From Tepidisphaera sp. (GTDB lineage Bacteria; Planctomycetota; Phycisphaerae; Phycisphaerales; UBA1924): DNA of 64,000 nt. Both the position numbers and the translations under genes were made by a program. Below the pieces are notes generated by a model. The model did no database searches and was not told the DNA's origin. It saw nothing but the letters and a program-made list of their open reading frames with translations. Location: contig WGNV01000001.1 of assembly GCA_016124375.1 (NCBI GenBank), positions 434,001-498,000 of the forward strand, given 5' to 3'. Of the stretch, positions 10,126 through 21,671 are shown piece by piece; positions within the stretch are counted from its first letter, which is position 1; each line of letters opens with the position of its first letter.

Positions 10126-11475
10126 TTACGTTTGGGCGGCTACGGGCCTTAGGCGTGCGGCGAGCGGGCCGACGCACATTTCTGAGATCGCCGCGGAGAC
10201 GTGCGAGTCGACGACAGAGCTTGAGCCGGCGCTGTATGCGATCACGCACGCTCGCCGCAGCATCTCGCGGATGAACGTGGCGCTCACACCCTCGGTGCGG
10301 GCGATGTGCCCGTCAATGTCGTCCAGCCGCAGGTTGATGTTGCGGGCGTAGAGGTCCATCAGGCGACGACGGCAGGCGCCATCCGGCAGCGGCACCTCGA
10401 TCGCCTGATCGATGCGGCCTGGGCGCGAGGCGACGGCCCGCTCGATCGCCTCGGGCCGATTGGTGGTGAGCACGAAGAGCACATCGATGTCGGTGGCCAG
10501 GCCATCCATCTGATTCATGAGTTCGTGCAGCACCGCGCTGGGGCGGCCCGTCTCGCGTTCGGAGGCGACCAGGTCGACATCTTCGAGGATGACGCTCGCG
10601 GGCGCGAGGCGGCGCGCATAGTCGCACGCGCTCGTGAGCGAGCGGTAGTCGTGCCCGCTCACCAGGATGGTCGTGCGCCCGGCCATGCGGGTGGCCAGGT
10701 ACATCGCGGTGAGGGTCTTGCCGGTGCCAGGGGGGCCGTAAAGCAAAACACCTCGCTTCAGGTGCTGGCCGGCGGCACGCAGACGTTCTGCAGCCAGTGA
10801 AAACGCGACGGTCTGGCGGTCTATCAAGTCGAGGGTCGATGCCGGCAGGATGACGTGCTCGCGCTCGACGTGGGGAATCGAGGCGAACTCGATGCTGCCG
10901 CAGCCGACGGTGAGGATGTGCCCGCGGTAGACGTTGAGCCGCTCGGCGCGTCGGAAGAGGTCTTCCGCGATCGCCTCTGCGGCGTCGCGATCCGAACACA
11001 TGATTTGCAGATGGACGTATTGGCCCTCTCTCGTGGGGAACAGCAGGAGGGCGGCACGAAGGACTCCCGTCGAGCACGTGTGCAAGACCCGGCGCGAGAG
11101 GTGAATCGGAAGCCTGTTCGGTGCGTGGAACATCTCGGTTTCGATAGGCGTTCGCAAGAGCGAGCCAGCGCCCGAGGCAACGGTCGACAGCGAGATCTCT
11201 TCCCACGAATGCCGAACGCCGACGCCGTCGGTCCGAACTTCGCCGCCTTGCGAGCGAAGTTCCGCGAACCACTCGTCGAGCGCGAGCTGAAGATTCACGA
11301 CTTCATCTCGGGGCACCGAGCGGCTGACAACGGGAAAGAACCCCGGATCGGCCCCGAAATGCTCGTGAAGCCGCCTCGTGAACCAGGGGAGATCATCTCC
11401 CGGTTGCTCGGCCGCCTGCTGCATCGATTTGAGAAAAGACAGATACGTACGCGCGAAATCGTGCACGTCGAACAT
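10126..11475 (-). CDS. AAA+ ATPase, BCS1/CDC48-like, with an uncharacterised N-terminal domain
   Basis: A 449-residue protein. Residues 1-230 are an unrecognised domain starting MFDVHDFARTYLSFL. Residues 245-440 form one AAA+ module: Walker A GVLLYGPPGTGKTLTAMYLA, Walker B VILEDVDLVA, sensor 1 LTTNRPE, and arginine-finger region ASRPGRID. Walker B reads E-D rather than the usual D-E, the pattern I associate with BCS1-type AAA proteins. The start is chosen at the ATG giving MFDVHDF, which avoids overlap with the upstream gene; longer in-frame starts would run into it. No membrane segment or protease domain is present. The client is unknown. Confidence 0.85.
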   Translation of the reverse strand: MFDVHDFARTYLSFLKSMQQAAEQPGDDLPWFTRRLHEHFGADPGFFPVVSRSVPRDEVVNLQLALDEWFAELRSQGGEVRTDGVGVRHSWEEISLSTVASGAGSLLRTPIETEMFHAPNRLPIHLSRRVLHTCSTGVLRAALLLFPTREGQYVHLQIMCSDRDAAEAIAEDLFRRAERLNVYRGHILTVGCGSIEFASIPHVEREHVILPASTLDLIDRQTVAFSLAAERLRAAGQHLKRGVLLYGPPGTGKTLTAMYLATRMAGRTTILVSGHDYRSLTSACDYARRLAPASVILEDVDLVASERETGRPSAVLHELMNQMDGLATDIDVLFVLTTNRPEAIERAVASRPGRIDQAIEVPLPDGACRRRLMDLYARNINLRLDDIDGHIARTEGVSATFIREMLRRACVIAYSAGSSSVVDSHVSAAISEMCVGPLAARLRPVAAQT

Positions 11476-11561
11476 GAATGGGCGCGCCCGTGTGAACTCC
11501 GGTGTCAGCCGGACTGCGGGCGAAACGCTTGGGCGGAGGGTAGCGCCGCGCGACGCGGAAG

Positions 11562-12308
11562 TCAGGTTGCTTTCGGGGAGGTTGTGTCCCGGGCGAGCGT
11601 GCGCAGCATGCCGAGGTTGAGTCGCAAGCCGCACTCGGGGCATTTGGAGTCTTCGAGGCCTCGGAGTTCATACTTGCAGCGTGGACAAGGCACATCGTTG
11701 GAGACGAGGAAGTCGACCACCGCCTTGTCGATGTTCCCCTGGTGGGTGGCGATCTGCTCCTTGCAGATATCGAAGAATCGGTAGGCCTCCTCGCGGCTGG
11801 CGAACGCGTGCAGCGGGATCGGGTAGCCCGCGCGCCCATGAATGAGGAGAATGAAGCCGCGGCCTGTGTTTGTGATGCTCCGGATCCCGCTCCATGAGCG
11901 CACCCAGGCACCCTTTGCCCCGGTCTGAGACAGACCCTCGGCGGACAGCCGCAAGGTCTGAGGCGTGTATTCGCCCTCAATGAGGCCCAGCATCGCGGCT
12001 TTGCGGATGTATGGCTCATGGGCCGCCTTGAGGGTCGAGGGCGAATGCGACAGCGCGGAGCGAACGAAGTGAAACCCGCATATCCCGAGGACGGCGATTG
12101 CCAGAGGCAGCAGGCTCGGGCCGACCAGACGACCCTGGTTATTGAAGTACACGATGGCGACCATGAGTGCGGCCGCCCCCATGAGGGAGCCCCAGAAGAA
12201 CAGCCGCCTGATCCCCTCGCGCCGGGCCACGGCACTGATCGCGGCATCTTGCAGCGCGACGTGGTATTGGATCATGTCCTCCAACTCGAGCGAGAAGGAG
12301 ATCTCCAT
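11562..12308 (-). CDS. YcxB-like membrane protein with C-terminal zinc ribbon
   Basis: A 248-residue protein. After an N-terminal segment (MEISFSLELEDMIQYH) come two hydrophobic helices (about 37-60 and 65-85), then a soluble part resembling the YcxB-like C-terminal domain (LSAEGLSQTGAKGAWVRSW ... IPLHAFASREEAYRFF). A zinc ribbon closes the protein: CPRCKYELRGL and CPECGLRL, a C-x2-C ... C-x2-C pair related to the ribbons at 31192-34792. The ATG at 12308 is preferred because upstream residues are Pro/Asn-rich linker. Function is unknown; it may sense or regulate at the membrane. Confidence 0.75.
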   Translation of the reverse strand: MEISFSLELEDMIQYHVALQDAAISAVARREGIRRLFFWGSLMGAAALMVAIVYFNNQGRLVGPSLLPLAIAVLGICGFHFVRSALSHSPSTLKAAHEPYIRKAAMLGLIEGEYTPQTLRLSAEGLSQTGAKGAWVRSWSGIRSITNTGRGFILLIHGRAGYPIPLHAFASREEAYRFFDICKEQIATHQGNIDKAVVDFLVSNDVPCPRCKYELRGLEDSKCPECGLRLNLGMLRTLARDTTSPKAT

Positions 12309-12375
12309 CAACACACCGGCACCTGGCGGGTCATTTGAGTTGCTCAAGCGTTGTGTCCTGTGATACATCCGAGAC

Positions 12376-13098
12376 TCACCGCCACAGCAGCACCATGTCC
12401 CACAACACGTGCGCGAGCATGAGCGGGGCCAGCCGCCGGAACTTCAAGAACAGCGCCGCATGCAGCAGCCCGGTCAGGAACACCGAACCCACCGCGTATG
12501 GACCCTGGTACAGGTGATACGACGCGAACAACGCGGCTATGCCGATCGCCGGGGCGAACCTGGCGTCTGTGAGCAGGTTGAGCCGCGTGTAGAGCAAGCC
12601 CCAGAGCATGAGTTCCTCGGCGGTGCCGTTGCACAGCGCGTGGAGGAACGTGGCGACGTAATCGGCCTGGGTCGTCGGATGGCCAAAGTCGTACATCGAA
12701 CGCCGCGGGTACAGCTCCGGGGCGACAAAGTAGAAGGCGTAGGCGTACGCGTACGAGGTGATGTACCGGCCAAGATACGCGGCGGCGGCGATGCCGAGGT
12801 CTTTCCAGAGACGGGGCCGTACCAACCCGAAGGCGGCCGCCGTCTCGCCGCTGCGCCAGAGCATGAACAAGCCGAAGGCGATCACCGAGGACGAATGGAC
12901 GAACCCGCTGGCTTCGGTGAGGAAGAACTTTCCCTCGCGCGAGTGTGTTGACACCGCGAATGAAAGCAGTGACCGCATTATTGCCGGTATGGCATACACC
13001 CCCAGAACCGCCATGATCTCGCCCGTCCAGCGTTGGCGCTGGGCGAGCGATGGCGGCTCCGGGGGCGATGATGTCTGCGGGTCTGGCTGCTCGCTCAT
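12376..13098 (-). CDS. CPBP-family intramembrane glutamic endopeptidase (CAAX protease-like)
   Basis: A 240-residue polytopic membrane protein with about 6-7 hydrophobic segments and a proline-rich cytosolic N-terminus. The Abi/CPBP motifs are visible: EE in GTAEELMLWGLLYTRL (motif 1), FASYH (F-x3-H, motif 2) and HVLWD (H-x3-D, motif 3). In motif 1 the usual arginine of EExxxR is tryptophan, so activity may be altered. Family members cleave prenylated or bacteriocin-like substrates in membranes; the substrate here is unknown. It starts 9 bases after the acnA stop and probably shares its transcript. Confidence 0.82.
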   Translation of the reverse strand: MSEQPDPQTSSPPEPPSLAQRQRWTGEIMAVLGVYAIPAIMRSLLSFAVSTHSREGKFFLTEASGFVHSSSVIAFGLFMLWRSGETAAAFGLVRPRLWKDLGIAAAAYLGRYITSYAYAYAFYFVAPELYPRRSMYDFGHPTTQADYVATFLHALCNGTAEELMLWGLLYTRLNLLTDARFAPAIGIAALFASYHLYQGPYAVGSVFLTGLLHAALFLKFRRLAPLMLAHVLWDMVLLWR

Positions 13099-13107
13099 GC
13101 GTGCAGT

Positions 13108-15951
<2,844 letters not shown>

Positions 15952-15955
15952 GGCT

Positions 15956-15963
15956 ACCTCCTT
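15956..15963 (-). promoter_or_regulatory. Strong Shine-Dalgarno AAGGAGGT of acnA
   Basis: On the minus strand AAGGAGGT sits 4 bases before the ATG at 15951. It decides the acnA start against an in-frame upstream start that would add 28 residues. Confidence 0.85.
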
Positions 15964-16088
15964 CGGGTGTGTGCGTGCGCGAGTCAGTGGCGGGTTGGAT
16001 TCCGCCTCTGAACAAACGTAGCAGCGCATCGGCATGAACCGAATCGATGATGATGAGTGAAGTCATCAAAAAAAGTGATGATGCTGGT

Positions 16089-16124
16089 CCACCCGTGCCA
16101 CCCGTGCCACCCGTGCCACCCGCG
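16089..16124. repeat. Four tandem copies of a 9-nt unit CCACCCGTG
   Basis: Three exact copies and a fourth with one change (CCACCCGCG) lie in the 253-nt spacer between the acnA start and the end of the dockerin gene. There are no spacers, so this is a short tandem repeat. Confidence 0.85.
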
Positions 16125-16204
16125 ACATCGCTGCGTTCGGGGCGGCTCGAATGCCCGGGACCCGCCCCGCGCTCGCCTCACACCGGCTGCCCGCTGCGTT
16201 GCCC

Positions 16205-19200
16205 TTACGGACACTCCCCGCCTGCGATGACGTTGATCAGGGCGTCCACGTCCCCTTGGTCCCCCACGCCGTCGTGGTTGAAGTCGGGGTCGATGAACGT
16301 CGGGTTTTCGCCCCCCGCGACGACGTTGATCAGGTAATCCACGTCGCCCTGGTCGGCGACGCCGTCCTGGTTCACGTCCGGGTCGCACATGGGCGGCTGG
16401 ATGGGGTCGAGCGGGAAGCGGATGAGCGCCTCACCGATGGACGTGTCGGGCCAGCCGCAGTTGGCGGCATCGTCGCTCCGCAGCGTCACGACTAGGTACA
16501 CATACCGGTCATCGCTCAGGAAGCCCGAATAGGGCTTGACGTCGCGCACGTAGACGCCATCGTCGAAGAGTCCGTTGTTGTCGAGGTCGACCGGGTCATT
16601 GGCCCGCAGAACCACGCGCGAACCATCGAGCACGATCGCCCAGTTCGTGAGTGCCGGGCCGTCGGTATATCCCCCGACGATGTAATCCCCGAAGTTGTTG
16701 GCCCGTGCGAGGAAGAAGGCGTTGCTCGCCCCCGCCGGGCGCGACCAGAGCGTGCTCTCGCCCGGGGCGATCGGCGAGTTGTCAAACGCGACGGGATAGC
16801 CGTTGCGCAGCACCCAGTCGGTGCCGTCGTTGCTGCCCCCGATGCACTCGGTGTCGCCGTTGGCTTCCATGAAGTAGCCGACGAAGGGGGTGGTGTCGCG
16901 CGCGGGAGAGAGGATGCCCGCGCCGTTGAGCAGGGCGTTTTCCTGCACGGTGACGAAGTTGTTGACGACGCCCACACGGTCCATCCCGCCCGGCGGGGGC
17001 GAGCTGGTGGAGGCGTTGATGTTGGCGGTGACCAGCCACGCGCTGGCGAAGGCGTTGGGGAAGAAGCCGGTGCCGGGGGTGGAGCCGCTGTCGAAGGACT
17101 TGTAGGTATACACCCCGCCGAAGGCCTGGCCCTGGGGCACCGAGAGGCCCTTGCGTTCGACGAGCGTCGCGCCGTCGGCGATGAAGAGACCCTGGTCGGT
17201 AGAGGCGGTGATGCCGGTGCCGGCGAGGGTGGCGAAGAAGCTGACCGAGCCGTCGGCGCGGATGGTGGCGCTGCCGCGTGATGAGCCGTAGGTCACTCCG
17301 GAACCCAGGGCGGGGGCCGGGCCACCCTCCTGCATCACGAGCCGGAACGCGGCACCGTCCCAGGCGACGATGTAGCCGTCGGCGCTGGTGTCGGTCCGCG
17401 AGTCGAGTCCCGAGAAGACGAACTGTCCTGCGTCGTTGATGCCCTGAACGGGGTCGAAGGATCCGAACGGCTTGTAGGTGTTGGCTGGCAGTGTGGGCAG
17501 CGTCGGAAAGGTTCCCTCGCGGGCCACGACCTGGAACTGCGTTCCCTGACCCGCGATGATCATGGCGTCGGAGGAGCTTGGCGCATCAGTGTCGCTCTGG
17601 ACGATCCATCGAGAGCCGCTCTCGCTTTTGTAGACGCGCCCGATCCCGCCGACGCTCGAGAACCGCACGCCGGAGACCCCGGGCACCAGCGAACTGGCGC
17701 TGCTGGCCAAGGTGCTGAGGATGCCCCGGACGGGCGAGGTGGCCGGGTGCGTGCCACGAAGGATGGTGGTGAGCGTGAGGGCGTTGTTGTTCTGGGCGGG
17801 ATCTTGCAGCGTGCCGGTGCTGGCCAGCGAGAGGGCGTTGGGTCCGGGTGCTCCGCTGACGACGCTGAGGGAGATAGTGCGGCTCTGGTTGGCGGCCAGC
17901 GACCCCGGCCCCAACACCCAGTCGCGCCCGGCGCCGGCCAGCGAGGGGGTCGAAGCGAGGTACGTCGACTGCTCGGGCAGCGTGATGTTCAGCAGGGCGG
18001 CGGGCTCGGGGTCGGGCCCGAGGTTGGTCAGCTGAATGGAATAGGTGACGACGTCGCCCGCCAGGACCTGGCACGCCCCCGGACCGGTGGCGGTCACGCT
18101 CAGGTCGGCCTGGGGCGGGCGCACCGTCGTCGTGACCAGCACGCTGTTGTTGAGCTGCGAAGGGTCGAACAGCGTCCCGGTGACTGAGGGAGAAAACTCC
18201 AGCGTCGCCTGGGTCGATGTGTTGGCCACGATCGTCAGCGTGGTCATCGCGCCATTCGCGAGCGTGCCGATCGGCGCGCTGTACACCCCGCCCGTCACCA
18301 TTCCCGGGGCGCTCAGGTTCGTCGGCGTCAGCCCCGCGGGCAGGGTTCCGGTGACGACGACGCCCGTCGCGTTCGAAGGACCCAGATTGCGCACTCGGAT
18401 GGTGTACGTCAGCGGGGCGCCCGGGGGCACCACGGGATCGGGAGACTCGGTGCAGGTCAGTTCCAGGTCCGCCGAGGGACCGGCGACGAACATCCCCGGC
18501 GCCCAGGCCCCACCAGAGTTGATCGCCCCGGTGGACCCTCCGAAGGGTGAGGTCAGCGAAGGAAGGTACTGCGAGGTCGCCAGGTCGAAGACGTAGATGG
18601 GCTGGACGCCCTGGTCGTTGACCATGTACAGCCGCCCGCCTCCCGCGGCCAGGCCGTCGATGTCGGTATCGCCCGTGGGGTAGTCCGCGATCTTGGTGAA
18701 TGTTGGCGCGGACAGGGGTTTGTCGATGCGGTAGACGCCCTGACCGGGCACGAGCGTCGTCAAGAGGCTGTCGTTCAGGGCGTAGAAGGCGTTGGTGACC
18801 GGGTCGTAGTCAAAGCCCCCGAAGTCCTGCGCCGTGCTGAGAAAGATCCGGGTCGAGGCGCCCGTCGAGACGTTGATGTCGTACAGGCCGTCGGCCGAAC
18901 GCCCATAGAGCTTGTTCGCGGCGGTGTCGAAGGCCAGGCCGGTCATCGGCGGAGCAACCGAGCCAACGAGCACCGGCGTGAGCGTGCCCTGCATCTGATA
19001 CGCGGCTTTGTAGAGCTGCGTCCCGTTGGTCCAGTAAAGGACGCGCCCGACTTCATCGGCCGCCAGCCCTGAACAGAGCGCCACCGACCCGGTGACGAGC
19101 ATCCGCGGGGCGGACGCGCCGGTGACATCGACCATGTAGATGATCGGCCCGGCCTGGTCGTTGCCGCAGACAAGCTGGGCGAATGACAGGCTGCAGAAGG

Positions 19201-19243
19201 CCGCCGTCACACCGGCCGCGGAGATGAGTGCACGAATCTTCAT
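16205..19243 (-). CDS. Large exported DUF11/beta-propeller protein with C-terminal dockerin
   Basis: A 1012-residue secreted protein. The ATG at 19243 gives MKIRALISAAGVTAAFCSLSFAQ, a clean signal peptide. Residues 25-260 look like a beta-propeller of the layer seen in SMP-30/NHL-like proteins (GLAFDTAANKLYG, GGFDYDPVTNAFYAL). Residues 265-515 hold two DUF11-type beta sandwiches (DLELTCTESPDP..., DLSVTATGPGAC...). Residues 530-940 are a second repeat region with GINDAGQFVFSGL motifs. The C-terminal 60 residues are two dockerin repeats (DVNQDGVADQGDVDYLINVV, DFNHDGVGDQGDVDALINVI) ending GGECP and preceded by Cys. Ligand or enzymatic role is unknown. Confidence 0.85.
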   Translation of the reverse strand: MKIRALISAAGVTAAFCSLSFAQLVCGNDQAGPIIYMVDVTGASAPRMLVTGSVALCSGLAADEVGRVLYWTNGTQLYKAAYQMQGTLTPVLVGSVAPPMTGLAFDTAANKLYGRSADGLYDINVSTGASTRIFLSTAQDFGGFDYDPVTNAFYALNDSLLTTLVPGQGVYRIDKPLSAPTFTKIADYPTGDTDIDGLAAGGGRLYMVNDQGVQPIYVFDLATSQYLPSLTSPFGGSTGAINSGGAWAPGMFVAGPSADLELTCTESPDPVVPPGAPLTYTIRVRNLGPSNATGVVVTGTLPAGLTPTNLSAPGMVTGGVYSAPIGTLANGAMTTLTIVANTSTQATLEFSPSVTGTLFDPSQLNNSVLVTTTVRPPQADLSVTATGPGACQVLAGDVVTYSIQLTNLGPDPEPAALLNITLPEQSTYLASTPSLAGAGRDWVLGPGSLAANQSRTISLSVVSGAPGPNALSLASTGTLQDPAQNNNALTLTTILRGTHPATSPVRGILSTLASSASSLVPGVSGVRFSSVGGIGRVYKSESGSRWIVQSDTDAPSSSDAMIIAGQGTQFQVVAREGTFPTLPTLPANTYKPFGSFDPVQGINDAGQFVFSGLDSRTDTSADGYIVAWDGAAFRLVMQEGGPAPALGSGVTYGSSRGSATIRADGSVSFFATLAGTGITASTDQGLFIADGATLVERKGLSVPQGQAFGGVYTYKSFDSGSTPGTGFFPNAFASAWLVTANINASTSSPPPGGMDRVGVVNNFVTVQENALLNGAGILSPARDTTPFVGYFMEANGDTECIGGSNDGTDWVLRNGYPVAFDNSPIAPGESTLWSRPAGASNAFFLARANNFGDYIVGGYTDGPALTNWAIVLDGSRVVLRANDPVDLDNNGLFDDGVYVRDVKPYSGFLSDDRYVYLVVTLRSDDAANCGWPDTSIGEALIRFPLDPIQPPMCDPDVNQDGVADQGDVDYLINVVAGGENPTFIDPDFNHDGVGDQGDVDALINVIAGGECP

Positions 19244-19672
19244 GAATGACGGCCGAGCCTCTGCCGGAAACACCCGGCCACGACGCGGCCACGACTCCTC
19301 TACCCCCCCCGTAACCCTTTCCGAGCCACGCCAATGCGTAACCCGGACCAAGGAACAGTGTACAAGGCAGGGGTGCGAAGTTCCGGCGATTTTGCCCGGT
19401 TTTTCGGCTTTTAGTGTGAAGCGCGCTACCGGACTTTGAGCGGGTCCGGACTGGCAGGGCCAACACAGAGAATGGCGGCGGATGGAGAGATTTTGCTTGA
19501 ATTCGTACGTGAATTGTGCAAAGTTACCAAGGGGTGATGCTGCCGTGCCCGCGAGGCCTTGCGCGCCCCTCTGCGTTTCCCAGACTGCCCAGACTCCCCG
19601 CCTCTCGGGCGGGCTCGGGGCCGAAGCCGCGGCAAACGCCCGCGGCGGCGAGTTGAGAGAGAGGTTGAGCGC
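19244..19672. other. Divergent promoter region between two dockerin genes
   Basis: No gene was found in these 429 bases. There is a run of eight C near 19302-19310 and AT-richer sequence around 19390-19420 and 19490-19530, where the two outward promoters would be expected. No clear -35/-10 pair was found on either strand. Confidence 0.45.
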
Positions 19673-21538
19673 GTGAGTTGGAATTCACATCCTCGGGCCG
19701 GGCGGATTGAAAAGCTCTGGCTGGCGGGCACAGGTCTGGGGCTCGTCGCAGCCGCCGTCGCCTCGGGCACCGTGGGCACCACCGTGCTGGATTTCTTCAT
19801 CCCCGGCTCGCAGCCCAACAGCCTGACCACCCGCCTGGCCAGCTCCACCGGCTGCCTGAACTGCCACGCCAACTACAACCAGGGCGAATCCGAACCCGGG
19901 GCCGGTTGGGCCCACAGCATGATGGGCCAGGCCTCGCGCGACCCGATGTTCTACGCGTGCCTGGCGATCTCGAACCAGGATGCCGCGTTCGCGGGCGAGC
20001 TGTGCCTGCGCTGCCACACGCCCCAGGGCTGGCTGGTGGGGCACAGCAACGACCCCACCGGCGGCGCGCTGGTCGATACCGATTTCCAGGGCATCGGCTG
20101 CTCGGTGTGCCACCGCATGGTGAACCCGACGTATGTGCCGGGCGAAAGCCCCGCGGTTGACCAGTCGATCATCGCCGGGTTGCCCTTCCCGCCTGTCAAC
20201 CCGCATAGTGCCTCATTTGTGATGGATCCGCAGGATCGGCGTCGCGGGCCGTTCGACCTGACCATCAACCCGCACCAGTGGCTGCAGTCCCCCTTCCACA
20301 CCTCCTCTTCGATGTGCGCTACCTGCCACGACGTCAGCAACCCCATCTACACCCGCCAGCCCGACAACACCTACGCGTTGAACCAGCTCGACGCGCGGAA
20401 CCTGGATGGCGACAAGTACCACCAGTTCCCCATCGAGCGCACCTACAGCGAGTGGGCCAACAGCCTTTTCGCGCAAGGTCCCGTCGACATGGGCGGGCGC
20501 TTCGGCGGCAACACCCCGTTCGTCTCCACCTGCCAAGACTGCCACATGCCCAAGACCGAGGGGTACGGGGCCAACCCGGTCTTCGGCGCGGCTGACCGCC
20601 CCGACCTTCCCCAGCACTTCTTCAACGGCGCCAACACCTGGGTGCTGCGTTCCATCAACTCCCTCTACCCCGATACGGATACGTACATGACGCCCGAGGG
20701 CGTGGATGCGTCGGTGCTGCGGGCCCAGGGCATGCTGGCCGCGGCCAGCGATCTGGAAGTCTCCGTCGACGGCTCAACCCTCACGACCCGCGTCATCAAC
20801 ATGACCGGGCACAAGCTGCCCACGGGCTACAACGAAGGCCGCCGCATGTGGGTGAACGTGCAGTTCTTCGACGCGGGCGGCTCGCTCATCGCCGAGCGGG
20901 GCCACTACGACAACGCCACCGCCACGCTGACGACCAGCGACACCAAGGTCTATCACGCCGAGGCGGGTGTGGACGCGGCCGTCTCCGCGATCAGCGGCGT
21001 GCCCGCGGGCCCCAGCTTCCACTTTGCCTTGAACAACCAGTGGTACTTCGACAATCGCATCCCGCCCATGGGATTCACGAATGCCGGGTTCGCCGCGGTC
21101 CAGGCCTCGCCCGTGGGCGTTGCCTACGCCGATGGTCAATACTGGGACGACACGACCTACGACATCCCCGCCGGGACGGCCCGGGCGGAGGTGCGGGTGT
21201 ATCACCAGACTACCAGCAAGGAATACGTCGAGTTCCTGCGTGACGAAAACCACACCAACGCCGCCGGGCAGACGGCCTATGACCAGTGGGTGATGTGGGG
21301 CAAGAGCGAGCCCACGCTGATGGACTTCCAGTCCATCGAGATCGTCTCGCCCTGCGACGCTGATTACAACAACGACGGCGTCGCCGATCAGGGCGACATC
21401 GATGCCCTGATCGACGCCGTGGCGGGGGGCTCGACGCTGCCCCGGGGCAATCCGGACGTGAATCAGGACGGCGTCGTCGATCAGGGGGACGTGGATGCCG
21501 CGATCAACCTGATCGCCGGGGGGCCGTGTCCGTTCTAG
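19673..21538 (+). CDS. Multihaem cytochrome c with N-terminal anchor and C-terminal dockerin
   Basis: A 621-residue exported electron-transfer protein. It has five CxxCH haem-binding motifs: CLNCH (about residue 60), CLRCH (110), CSVCH (142), CATCH (214) and CQDCH (286). A single hydrophobic helix (about 15-37) serves as signal or anchor. After the haem region there is a beta-sandwich-like segment (about 340-540) and then two dockerin repeats (NDGVADQGDIDALIDAV, NQDGVVDQGDVDAAINLI) ending GGPCPF. The start is GTG at 19673, preceded by GAGAGAGG; a TTG far upstream would add an Arg-rich stretch unlike a signal peptide. The redox partner may be the next gene. Confidence 0.85.
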   Translation: MSWNSHPRAGRIEKLWLAGTGLGLVAAAVASGTVGTTVLDFFIPGSQPNSLTTRLASSTGCLNCHANYNQGESEPGAGWAHSMMGQASRDPMFYACLAISNQDAAFAGELCLRCHTPQGWLVGHSNDPTGGALVDTDFQGIGCSVCHRMVNPTYVPGESPAVDQSIIAGLPFPPVNPHSASFVMDPQDRRRGPFDLTINPHQWLQSPFHTSSSMCATCHDVSNPIYTRQPDNTYALNQLDARNLDGDKYHQFPIERTYSEWANSLFAQGPVDMGGRFGGNTPFVSTCQDCHMPKTEGYGANPVFGAADRPDLPQHFFNGANTWVLRSINSLYPDTDTYMTPEGVDASVLRAQGMLAAASDLEVSVDGSTLTTRVINMTGHKLPTGYNEGRRMWVNVQFFDAGGSLIAERGHYDNATATLTTSDTKVYHAEAGVDAAVSAISGVPAGPSFHFALNNQWYFDNRIPPMGFTNAGFAAVQASPVGVAYADGQYWDDTTYDIPAGTARAEVRVYHQTTSKEYVEFLRDENHTNAAGQTAYDQWVMWGKSEPTLMDFQSIEIVSPCDADYNNDGVADQGDIDALIDAVAGGSTLPRGNPDVNQDGVVDQGDVDAAINLIAGGPCPF

Positions 21539-21671
21539 GTGAAGTCAAGGGAGTTTGGCGTCTGGCACGCCCGCGGGGCTGTGTGGTCGAAGACGCACGA
21601 GTGAGAGAAAGCCGCGGGCGTGAGAAGCCTGCGCATGCCCGGGGCCAGGCCCCGGTCTCGGAGAGCACGAA

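Noticed and set aside
16089-16124. CRISPR array
   Set aside because: Units are 9 nt, contiguous and without spacers; no cas gene in the window.
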